Below, piece by piece: positions 1 to 10,400 of a DNA stretch of 64,000 nt (within the stretch, counting starts at the first letter, position 1; the number at the start of each line of letters is the position of its first letter). Below the pieces are notes generated by a model. That model saw nothing but the letters and a program-made list of their open reading frames with translations. It had not been told where the DNA came from and searched no databases. Origin of the DNA: Pleurodeles waltl (taxonomy: Eukaryota > Chordata > Amphibia > Caudata > Salamandridae); assembly GCF_031143425.1 (NCBI RefSeq), contig NC_090447.1, positions 132,885,106 to 132,949,105 on the forward strand. The letters are read 5' to 3'. The translations under genes and the position numbers were made by a program.

Positions 1-2353
1 TGTCTTGGGTGAGGGTCCTTTGCTCCAATGTATTGCCATCTGTCTCTTTGCAAGTAATATGTCTAGTAGTATAAGCTTATGTCAAGTCAAGGGGAAATCT
101 TTTACATATCCCATTAAGGCATTTTCATCCCACACTGATACTTCCTGGCCTGCTATGCCTGTGAGTGTTTCCTTCACTGTCCCTAAAAAGTCATGTATGA
201 GCAGGCAATAGTATGTCAGGCATATGAAGTCTGCATTTCAGGTCCTTCATCAAAGGTGATGGGTGCCTACTCATAATCCCATGCAGTGCAATCAGTAAGA
301 AGCATAATAGAATTTAGACAACAAATTTGAAGTGAATCAGGTGTAATCGACAATTGGGGGACAACTCCCGAATTAGTGTACAGCACTAAGGCCATTTGTA
401 ATCAGTGAAGAGTGCTGTAGTGTGTGATTTCCATGTCTGCTTAACTGAGACAAAGCACAGCAGAGTATTATTTTGCATCTCATTGTACAGTCTGGAGACA
501 CATTTTTCAGAGAGTGTGGTGTACCGAGCTGTCTGGTGGCCCTAAGGGTACAGGCTGGTGGAAAAGCAGGTTTAAGTCCAACTTCTATGCTTAGTACATA
601 TATCACATCTAGTTTAGCCCCATGGCGAAGTTCCTCCCAATCTCTCGATGTACATCGCACTATGTCAATTTCTACTCGTGGTCGTCTCAGCTGTGCACTA
701 ATGATGGCAGGTTGAGGCTTATTCCGCTGAAACCGTGTCTGCTAATGGGAAGGAAACTGCAAGAAGTGAATGAATAATTCAGGATGTTGGGATCTTCCAC
801 CTCAATTTGGGCAATCTGCCTGCCCACAACAGCCTTGTCATGGTTGATGTGAAGTGTTCAAAGAAAACCTTACGTAACAGAATGGGTATGTTGATGAAGA
901 GATAGAGTAGATTTGTTGGATTATCATTTTGTCAAGCCTCAATTTTGCCCAATTTTCTCGATAATGGACATTGAAACACAATTGTTTTCTTTGATTACTG
1001 TCTCTATCTCATTACTACACCAGATGCCTAGGTACTTCATGGAAGACTTACACCAACAGAGTGGACACTCCCGTTACCATATGCATATATTCTATGTCAG
1101 GGGAAATATTTTTGATTTAGCCCAATAAATGAATATACCGCCATTGATTAAAATTGATAAAATCCCTGAATAGGGCAGTGATGCTGGAGTCAGGGTTTTT
1201 AATGTATAATGTAACATCAACTGTGAACAGAGATACTACCAATCATCTGGAGAGGAAACCAAGGCCCTTTCTGCAACTTCCCAGAGGAGTTGGGTGGCCA
1301 GCAGTTCCATGCCTATTTCAAAGAGGACATGCACGAGTGGCTAACACTGCTGTGTGCCTCCAGTTTGTATTATGAGGTCTGATATCAGCCCAGTTTATCA
1401 TAGATGGTTGATTGGGGCCCAATATAAATGTTCCACCCATCTTTTGAAAGAGGTAGTAAAGGCCAATCTGGCTAATGCTGTAAACATGTATGTCCATTGT
1501 AATGAGTCAAAAGTTCTTGTAGCATCTACAAAGACCAAAACATCTTGAAGTTGAAGATCTACTTAGTATATTATTCTAAATAGTGTGTGAAGGTTGTGAG
1601 ATTTATCATGCCCTGGTATAAACACTGATTGTTCAGGACAAATCAGCAAGGGAATTAAAGCAGCAATGTGAATTGTCAACACCTTAGGAAAAAATGTTGT
1701 TGTTAAAATTTATTGATGATTACAAGCAATACAAATCACATGTGTCTGCCGACTTGTTTGACTTCGGAAGTGTAATAATAAGAGCCTCCATGGAAGGAGC
1801 TGGGAGCTCTTCCCTCTGGTAAGCCTCCATGTCTGTGGTCAAAAGGTGTGGGACCAGATGTTGGGCATATTCTTTTAACTGTGAGCACATCAGGACATGA
1901 CCTTTTACTGCTGGGGACGCTTTAATGACCAGAGTGGTGTCTTTCAATGTAATAGGGATATTTAGATAATGTATGTGAGTTCCCCCAACCAGGCCAGAAT
2001 TACTGTATCAAAGTATTGAGCATAATTAGCACCTTGAGGATTGGAGCGGGAGCTAAAGTTGCATACAATTTGAGAAATCTGAGTTATCTCTTCCGATATC
2101 GGTTCTCCAGGTTCTGTATGAAACTCTGTTATCTCCCCACTGGTCCAGGGGCCTTTAACATTTTGCCCCGCCTCTCCCCTTTATCATAACCTTTTGCCTG
2201 TGTTCCTTGTCCAAACATGTAATTTCACCTTCTGCTGTCTCATTGAAATCTAATCACTTAGATTGTATAGTTGTTCTAGTGAGCTAATCCAAACCACCCA
2301 CTCACTTCCAGTGTTTTATTCTTGTCCCTTATTCTATAAATGTATCTCATTAT

Positions 2354-2494
2354 GGGCCTGATTTAGAACTTGGCAGATATCTTGTGTACCGTATTACAAT
2401 ACCACTATATCCAATGGAGATCGTAATATGGCAGACTGGACATCTGTCATGTTTGTGATGGAGTATTCCATCCACCAAGTTCTAAATCATGCCC
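2354..2494. mobile_element. Short TIR MITE, Harbinger-like, with TAT duplication
   Basis: A 141-bp foldback element lies inside the LINE relic. The left end GGGCCTGATTTAGAACTTGG is matched by the inverted right end with one mismatch. TAT lies directly outside both ends (2351-2353 and 2495-2497), giving a 3-bp target duplication as expected for PIF/Harbinger elements. There is no coding capacity. Confidence 0.8.
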
Positions 2495-2641
2495 TATGTC
2501 TTTGAAGATGACAGATTGTCTAGCTATCCAGGCCCCTCTAATGACCACCTTGAAAGCCTCCCACAAAGTGTCTGCACTTCCCACCGTACCTGTATTGGAG
2601 CCCAAATAGTAAATTGCTTTTAACTGCTCTACGAACCCTTA

Positions 2642-2766
2642 GGGCCTGATTACGACCTTGGTGGGTGGGATACTCCGTCACAAACGTGACTGATATCCCG
2701 GCTGCCATTTTACAAGTTCCATAGAATATAATGAGTATCCCATCCGACTAGGTCGTAATCAGGCCC
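2642..2766. mobile_element. Short TIR MITE (GGGCCTGATTACGACC family)
   Basis: A 125-bp foldback element. The left end GGGCCTGATTACGACCT is repeated inverted at the right end. The interior has a second imperfect inverted pair around GATACTC/GAGTATC. Flanks share TA directly outside the ends, but a clear 3-bp duplication is not visible (TTA against TAC). It is related to the elements at 2354, 21118 and 53499 by its terminal bases. Confidence 0.75.
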
Positions 2767-3440
2767 TACATCCTACAGCACATTTACTGGCAGAAGCCAT
2801 AAAAATGCCCCTAAGGCAGCAAACCAGTAAGTATAGCTCCAGGAGAATGGGTTCAGCTAGTGTGCGGGGTATATGTGAGATCTATGCTAGCGCCCCATTT
2901 TCAACAAAATGTGCTTAAGGTGCCATCTGTCTTATAATTAACTAGTTTATATATTTTCTGCTACTCACTTAGCCAACTGTAGGTGAGGTTGGCCCAATGT
3001 AACCGAACAGCCAACAGTTGAATCTAATGCGGTGTTAAAGTCACCACTTTAAATTTGTAGTTTGTGGGTATAGTTGCTGCAGTTTAGTGTGCAGGTACAA
3101 TGTAGGGGCATCAAAGTTTGGGACATGTACTTTAACTAGCAATATCATTTTCCTACTAAGCTGTGCACATACCATTATGTCCCTCCCTTATCATTTTGTA
3201 TGATTTAGATTGAGCAAAACTCAATCTCTTTCCAAACAAAATTTCCATACAGCAGATATATTAAGAATAAGAATATAAAAAGGTTCTGTCAGTCTAGTTG
3301 CCAGGAAACTGGTTTTAAGTAGGATGCATTTCCTGGACCATGTTAATATCAATGCTGTGCCTTTTCATATAGGTCAATGCAAGTCTTGCCGTACATGGGT
3401 TATTTAAACCTCTAATGTTCCATGTAAGTAGTTTAAGTGT

Positions 3441-4879
3441 GTGCTTTGCTTCTTGAGAATGTGGTGGTGAAGCCCGGGTATGTGTAGTGCAATGGGACTG
3501 TTAATTTGTGGTGACTCCCTGTGGAGCCGTAAGTAGTGTGCCTCATTTTTAACTTTCATAGTTGCTCTTATTTGACATCTTCAATTTTCCATCAACATGT
3601 CTTTCTCTCTGCCACTCAGGCTTCCTCAACTTGCCAGAGAGATTAATTGTACCCTCATCGCCCCAAATAAAACAGTGTAAACAAATAAAATACATATCCA
3701 TAGGTAAAAAGGGAGTCCTGCTGGGTTGCCAGGGAATGAGGCTAGTCCAGTTCTGCTGGAACTGGTTATAGGGGCAACATTGCTAAATAGAAGATAAACT
3801 CTCTATGTCAAATCAGACATTATTGGATTGAGTGTACCCAGGCTGCCAGGTCTGTAAAAGCCACCATGAGGATTTCTGCTCACAGAGGTTTAATGTAGTG
3901 TTGAGTAGGAAGTCTGGGTGTTACATATGCTTAGGCTTTTATATAGGCTTGTTGTGTATCAGTATATCTTCAATCACTGTTAAGGAACTGCTGTCTCCAG
4001 TGAGATATTCTGGAATCTTTCTGAAAGAGTTACCAGAGCACTTGTAGGCAAGCAGTCCCGTTGTACTGTGCTGTTATCAATAAAGAATATTTTTTTTATA
4101 AATTGCTTTCAGTGTTGGATTTCAACACTGGGCCATGGCCTATAAGTTAAAAGAGTAGAAGCAGAACCGGCTTCAGGGCAGTGCGACCGGTACAGGTGGA
4201 TTTGGGGCTAACCTGGAGGGGGGGGCACTGACCTCATGGTGGGTGCTGTGTTTAGCAATAATTTACAAAATTAAATCACCTGTGGCAAAGTTCTTTGCAC
4301 GTCCAGCTTTCAAACAGCAATGAAAGTGTCATGATAACTCTTTTGAATAATGTTCCTGCTGGGGAGGGAGATCAAAGTTTTGTCTAGTGGCAGTTTTGAC
4401 TCAAAGTAGCAAGGAGAGTCAATAAGCCTGCTGCAAAGAGCAGATGTGTATATTATGTGGATAGCTGAGTGGGTTTGTAGAGACAGCCTTTACCAGTGCT
4501 TTAAAACAAATGAAATGTATGTGAGAGAGGTGCTATGGAGAGGTGAGGGAAACTTTTGCCAGGTGGTTGTAAGGCAATCTGAGGAGGAGGTCATAAAGGG
4601 CAGAAAAGATTGTGTGTCACCCTGGGCACCATCAGCACTAAAGCCAGCCCTGAGTAGAAGAAGACTGTAGAGTGTGAACATAGGTTTTGAAACATCATGT
4701 TGGTGCCTAGTCCAAGTCATCCTCACGTTTGGTGAGTGTTGCATAGGACTCTTGTCTCGATCTGAGTATTTCTTTGTGTGAAAGTGAAAAAATAATATTG
4801 CCAATTTTGGGTTGGTAGAAATGTGTTGTTTGTCAGTTAGCAGTATGTTCAGCTTGGCAACGTATAAAAGGGCATACTA
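3441..4879. other. Non-coding stretch upstream of the LINE relic
   Basis: No ORF here resembles a known protein. The part next to 3440 sits where a LINE ORF1/5' UTR would be, but I could not recognise an ORF1. An AATAAA-like signal with a T run lies near 4079-4096. A GC-rich patch with a G run is near 4210-4230. Nothing else is supported. Confidence 0.4.
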
Positions 4880-5599
4880 GGGGCCAGATGTAGCAAAGTG
4901 TTTGCGCCTCGCAAACGGCGAAAATCGCCGTTTGCGAGGCGCAAAAGCCACTTTGCCATTCAGAAATGCATTTTGCGAGTTGGCTCCGACTCGCAAAATG
5001 CATTTCCGACTCGCAAATAGGAAGGGGTGTTCCCTTCCTATTTGCGAGTCGCATTGGGATGCAATACCATTTGCGACCGCCTATGTGGTCGCAAATGGCA
5101 TCGCAGTTACCATCCACTTCAAGTGGATGGTAACCCAATCGCAAATTGGAAGGGGTCCCCATGGGACCCCTTCCAGTTTGTGACTGGACCCCAAATTATT
5201 TTTTCAGGGCAGGGAGTGGTCCAAGGGACCACTCCCTGCCCTGAAAAAAACCCGAAACTAAAGGTTTCGTTTTTTTTGAAGTGCAGCTCGTTTTCCTGTT
5301 AGGAAAACGGGCTACACTTCAAAAAAAAAAATACTGCTTTATTGAAAAGCAGGTCGCTAACATGGAGGTCTGCTGACGACAGCAGGCCTCCATGTTAGCG
5401 AGTGCCTATACTCGCAATGGGGCCGCAATTTGCGACCCACCTCATGAATATTCATGATGTGGGTCATTGCGACCCCATTGCGAGTTGCAGTCGGTGTCTG
5501 AGACACCGTACTGCATAGCAATTTGCGACTTGCAAATTGCGAGTCGCAGGGACTCGCAATTTGCAAGTCGCAAATTGCCGTGTTGCTACATCTGGCCCC
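4880..5599. mobile_element. 720-bp Harbinger-type MITE with internal hairpins
   Basis: The ends GGGGCCAGATGTAGCAA and its inverse TTGCTACATCTGGCCCC are terminal inverted repeats. Subterminal DNA is packed with TTTGCGA/TCGCAAA words in both orientations. The middle holds consecutive long hairpins: one near 5201-5250 around GGGAGTGGTCC, one near 5278-5325 around GTTTTCCT, and one near 5361-5400 around CATGGAGG. Flanking trinucleotides TAG and CAG differ by one base, so a decayed 3-bp duplication is possible. The same terminus and TTTGCGA words close the Harbinger element at 58483, which probably supplied transposase for this family. Confidence 0.8.
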
Positions 5600-7109
5600 A
5601 GATTCCTTCTTTTTACAGCAATCTTTTGACTGGGAGAAACTGTTGCCACCATGTTTTAATTCTCAAGTGGCAGCTTCTTGAAGTTAGTATTTACTCACTT
5701 GTTTATACTCAAATGGCAGTTTTCCCTGATTTCCGTCTGATTTCCCCATAATGGTAATTAATTGGTGATACTCATGTCACCGAATAGGCTTTGAATGTGG
5801 ATTGGCATAGGGTGTCGAGGATATTATCAGTAAGCATGGCCAATCTTCCCAGCTTCAGCAGTTCCTTTAAATAATGCAGCTGAATTGAGATCTGATCCCA
5901 TCACATCCTCCAGCCTGTTGTGTTTAGTGATCGAGGAGAGCATATGCAGATCAGGTCTTGGGGAGGCCACTTTTAAGTTGTTCACCTATACTCTGCTTAG
6001 GATTATATTTTATAACTATGTTAGGTGCCTTGGTAAGTGTGTCTTCCCAGCCTGGTGAACCACCATAAGTCACTCATCCTAACATACTTTGTTCTGTTTT
6101 TTAAGAGACGTTAGGGAAGTACTTTTGAGGTGTCTTGTTGCAGATAAGGTGCTCAATATAATGTAATACCATCCTCATATGAAGCAGAATCATTACACTA
6201 ATTCCCTTGTTTGCTACTGCCATTTTTAACTGTAAGTCTGGTGGGTGGTACAGGAAGCACATCCTTGTCTACTCCATCAGATTGGTTAAGGTTCTCAGCA
6301 GTCTATACTCTCCGCCTCACCTGTAATTCCATAGACAACAGTGCCTGATGATGGGATTGCTCCAGTCCTCACAGCACCATTGAGGGGCTCCTCCTCCTGC
6401 TCGTGTGGCTCCTATTGGTCTACAGCAGCCCAGCCCTCCAACAGGCTCAGACCCAGAACTGTAATCCAGAACTGCAATCCTCTGCCTCCATTCATTCTAT
6501 GTTGGCAGTGGAGACGGCTCATCTCTGGCAACACCCAGACAAGTAGCAGTTTGTCAGGCAATCTGGTTCCTGGGCTGGCCCACAGCCGATGGCTGCCTCC
6601 CTCCATCCAGCCAACAGCAGGCCCAGAGACCACCTGCCTTGGGTATGTCAGGAGCTCCACTCACTCACAGGCCCCTGGGCTCCGGTCCAGCTGCAAATTT
6701 CATCCGATCTGGTCAGTCCTGCCTGGAGTGTTCAGTTCTCTTGTGTTTTTTCCTGATTTGGCTGCTGATTTAAGGACAAAGTCAGATAGAAGTCCTAGGG
6801 CACAGAATCTCACAAAGGTATACCTATTTTGTAGCTGTGCTCTCTGGTGCCCCCAGAGGACACATATATTTATTATATAAGTCTAAGCTCAGGATAGATC
6901 TTCTCCTTTCTTGAATTCTTTACTTCCTTTGCCCTCATCTCGATTAGAGGTGGGAAAATCCAGGAGAATGCTGGAAATCCAGCCCCTTTTCTGGACCTCA
7001 ATAGTAATGTGGCTAAGTGTTTCCCCTCCCAGGGAGGTGGGATTTACCTCATAACTAATGACAGGTATTTTTTTTGCCAGGTCAATTGAAATAATGCAAT
7101 AGAGACTTA
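5600..7109. other. Non-coding stretch, no recognised element
   Basis: An open frame of 179 codons on + (6341-6880) has no recognisable domain; its composition and lack of family resemblance suggest chance. I saw no terminal repeats or RNA genes here. Confidence 0.35.
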
Positions 7110-8760
7110 GGGCCTCATTACAAATTTGGCGGTTGGACAGCCAGACCACCATACTGGCAGTTGCCTAAAGACCAACGTATTATGAGTCACACAGACATGC
7201 CTGCTAAAAGCCAACCAAAAACCCGACACAACAAGGACTCATGAGGACATGAAATAGGCGGTCCTACCACCAGTACCACCTGACCATCAACCAGCCATCT
7301 AACCTATTACAAGTCAAAAGTCGCAGTGGAGGTCCACCAATGGCAGACCGAACCACACTAGTTCACAGTCACCACAGTACTACAGAACACCACATTGGAT
7401 GGATTTGAAAACAACACAGCTGACACACATTCTCACACCCGAAACATCTGCAAAGCACACCATAAAACACACCCGTTCACACACCAAAATACTTTGCATT
7501 TTTATAGCAAGAACCTGCAAGACAGTGCTAAATATTCAAAACTCCAAATCCACTAGAATAGACACCCCTCCAATTTACACGAACAAAACACCATCCACAC
7601 ACCCATATCACAACCATCTGCACCTCCCTACTCCATTTACTCCCCATCAACTGTTCATTTTCACAGCACCCAGCCATCTATATTTAACACCACCATGTCA
7701 CAGAAGAAAAATCCATGTTTCACTGAAGATGAGTTAAGAGTCATGGTGGAGGATGAAATTATTAGAGTAGAGCCACATTTATTTGAAGCCCAAGTCTAAC
7801 AAACTGCTAGCACACAGTAAATGGAAAAGTAGCGAAGGATAGTGCATGCTGTAGGCACCACCTGGCACACAAGGGATGACATCAGGAAGAGGTGGAACAA
7901 CCTCAGGGGGAATGTTACCTTCCATGGCATCCAGGCACCAGCTGCAGCTAAAGAAGACTGGTGGTGTGCCCCCACCACCTTCCTTACAACTCACATCATG
8001 GGAGGAGAAGGACTTGGCCATCCTGCATCCTGAGGGCTTGACAGGAATACCTGGGGGAGTGGAGTCGGGTAAGTCACAACAACAAAATAGCGTACTTAAA
8101 TGTATTGGCATGCATGCTCACTGCTTACCTTTGGACATGTTCACTGGCACCTCTATCACCAGCCCAGTCTCTACCTGTTTAAAGACGACTGTCTGCATCT
8201 CACATGTGAACTATACTCACCTTGGAGAACCTCATATGTGTATTTTGGTTTTAGGACAGGGGCTAATAGCACTACAATTCCCAGCAGGCACTGTCCTACA
8301 ATTCGCAAAATCAGAACTGTGTATCACATACATAATTACCACATATTGCAAAGCCCTACACCAACCCACCACTCCCTCAACCTCCAAATCCCCAACCCCT
8401 TCTGATGACTGTGCCTGTGTTCCAAAGAAGAGGTTCCTCTTAAATCTTTCGCTTTCCCTTGTGACCTCCAAACCCCCTCCCAAACTCAAGAGGCACTGAC
8501 CCACATCTCAACCTATCCCTTCCACATCCAAGTCCTACTGTCAAACCTGCCCCACCTTCAAGCACCCATACCCCTCCCCCCAAGAAGAAGCCCACCCCTT
8601 CCAAGAAACAGTCCACCACTCCCAAAACCAAACCCAAATGCAGCCATCCCAAATCTCCCCCAAGGATGATCCCTGAGGTGCCTGCCTGTCCACTTAATGC
8701 CCCTTCCTGTGGAGGTTCCCTGGCAGTATTAGGAGTCAATTGTGGGCACAGCACTGTACA
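7110..8760 (+). mobile_element. Decayed PIF/Harbinger element with a Myb-like gene (right end not found)
   Basis: The left end GGGCCTCATTACAAATTTGG is preceded by TTA at 7107-7109, as expected for a Harbinger insertion. It is followed by about 580 bp of leader and then a Myb/SANT-like reading frame. A proline- and threonine-rich coding-like stretch continues at about 8360-8700. I could not find the matching right terminus, so the end coordinate is approximate. Confidence 0.55.
7695..7925 (+). pseudogene. Myb/SANT-like Harbinger partner protein, N-terminal part
   Basis: The frame starts at an ATG with MSQKKNPCFTEDELRVMVED. This resembles the start of the Myb/SANT-like DNA-binding proteins that accompany Harbinger transposases (an F-x-x-x-E-L helix). 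After the in-frame stops TAA (7797), TAA (7818) and TAG (7827), the same frame resumes with HTRDDIRKRWNNLRG, the characteristic end of the domain (R-KRW-L). In this family the protein binds subterminal DNA and carries the transposase into the nucleus. The stops make this copy dead. A GTAAGTC donor-like site near 8069 suggests an intron as in the copy at 58.2 kb. Confidence 0.6.
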
Positions 8761-9119
8761 GAGACTTTAAAATGGACTGACCAATAGCCTTGGACTCTCA
8801 TTATTCTGCATTTAATAAACCCAAGTTTTTGTTTTTTTGGGGTACACATTGGAGTTGACAAGCTGAAGTACCAATCCTTCTTTCTAATAACAAAAGGATG
8901 ATCAAATGGCTCACTATAATGACCAACTCAGATATACTTGCACACATCTATTTGCTAGTCACTAACACCCTATATTTACTTGAGGACTCTGTTCAGGAAG
9001 TGGTTCCCATAACATAAATTTTTAAACATCTACTCAATTCCATCAGAGTGTATTTTTATAAAACAGTGAAGGCCAGAACATACAAGGAAGAAGAAACACT
9101 CTGGTTTCACACACAATGC

Positions 9120-9575
9120 AGGTTGTGGGAAGGACACAGTATTGATGCACTCAGTTAGCTGCTGCGAAGAGATGGGCGGAAGAAAATTGCCCGTATATGA
9201 CTACAGCTCCCAATAAGAAAGATAGTAATACCTTTTAGCACATCCTTGAACATGGAACTACTCATATCAATAGGGATGGACATTTCTATATCACGTTTAT
9301 CATCTTGACACAATATTTTAGCAATCTTCATATTGTTCAAAATAGAGTGGAGTGCCCAGCCATAAAGGGAGAACAAGTGAACCTATTGTGTGACCTAGAG
9401 TATACTACCTCAGTCTCTTTCTCCATGGAAGAGTATCTAGCAGCTATAGACAATATAAGAACTGGGAAAGCCCCAGGACTGGGCAAGATTCCTGGGGTTC
9501 TTTATCGGTCAGAGCTGATAAAGTTTAAGCTTCATAATCAATGCTTTATCGAATGCTATAGCCAAGGGGCCGGAT
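9120..9575 (+). pseudogene. LINE reverse-transcriptase fragment
   Basis: An open stretch at 9305-9592 contains MEEYLAAIDNIRTGKAPGLG, followed by KIPGVLYRSE. This matches the conserved L1-family block that reads roughly A-I-x-N-x-x-x-G-K-A-P-G-x-D-G-I-P upstream of the RT palm. The usual Asp of the PGPDG motif is replaced (GLGK), and the frame ends soon afterwards. Degraded coding sequence in other frames lies just upstream. It is on the opposite strand to the LINE at the left edge and is a short scrap. Confidence 0.65.
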
Positions 9576-9857
9576 GTACCAGAATCCAGTAGACGAGCAG
9601 AAATTATCTTAATTTATTACAAACATTTACAATGCAATAGGTCTGTAATTTTCTTAAGTTATAGCTATTGGCATTGTAAATGCATAACTGGATTTTTCTT
9701 GCCACACAAAATGGTCAACCCTGCCACATAATGTGGTCCTCTCTGACACATATTTCCAGTGGCCCTGCATATAACTAAAACACTTCCATTTACATTCTTC
9801 CTTCATTTGCAGCACAAATTGAACATATTGCCATTATTTATTATATTTATATTATTA

Positions 9858-10400
9858 TTTTGGGGTCCCCCCAACCGAGTGTGGGGACCCAGAGATGACC
9901 TAGACAGGAAGAGCACATCGTCCTGACCGTTTTGACGGTGATCTCATTGTCCTAGCACCACTGCATGTTGAGTTATGGACTATAATGCTCAGAACAGCCC
10001 CTAGAGGACACCCCAATAAAAATAGCATTTGGAAGAAACATGGTCATGTAACCATATAGTTAACCCACTAGAGGGCATAACCACATAAAAAGAGAATGGC
10101 AGAAAGTAATGCAGTGCAACCATATATTTAGCCTTTAGAGGGTGTGGTGCCTTGCACATTTTCAGGCCTGCTACAATATTACAAACAAGGCTCTTAAAAA
10201 CACAAACTACTCCCAGCCGTAAAACAAAAGTTCCAGGCGTGAGAGCTTAAAAAGACACTGAATGGTGGGAGAGAATACTATTTTGGTTACTGGGTTGGGT
10301 CCTCCTCAATCTAGCATGGGGACCCAGAGACAGAAAGAGTGTGTTGTGCTTGTTGGTGGTGGTCCCATTGTCGTAGGACCACCACAGGGTGAGTTATGGG
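9858..10400. repeat. Diverged direct repeat, two copies about 430 bp apart
   Basis: A block containing TGGGGACCCAGAGA, followed by a GAAAGAGTGTG/GAAGAGCACATC region and a GAGTTATGG(G/A)C segment, occurs at about 9860-9990 and again at about 10275-10400. Between them a smaller unit (AACCATATAGTTAACC...CTAGAGGGC) is also duplicated near 10045-10145. No coding capacity. It looks like one repeat with internal duplications; the family is not recognised. Confidence 0.5.

Larger units (their letters stand above)
1..3440 (-). pseudogene. L1-like LINE ORF2 relic (endonuclease-reverse transcriptase)
   Basis: Read on the minus strand, this stretch gives the ordered landmarks of an L1/Tx1-type ORF2 broken by many stops and shifts. 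Near 3424 lies WNIRGLNNP followed by DINMVQEMHPT, the start of the APE endonuclease. Near 3050 lies SGDFNTALDS, the endonuclease SGDFN motif. At 1947-1720 an open stretch reads EELPAPSMEALIITLPKSNK, the conserved block before the RT palm. At about 1545-1400 FVDATRTFDSLQW and a degenerate GTQQC-PL block match the RT core. Near 720 QPAIISAQLRRP resembles the post-RT region. The copy runs off the left edge and is split by two MITEs. These proteins nick DNA and prime reverse transcription at the target; this copy cannot. Assignment to L1-like rather than another LINE clade is from motif wording only. Confidence 0.8.

Noticed and set aside
6341..6880. 179-codon open frame on the plus strand
   Set aside because: No recognisable domain, start context or neighbouring gene structure; Ser/Pro/Leu-rich composition fits chance in this GC content.
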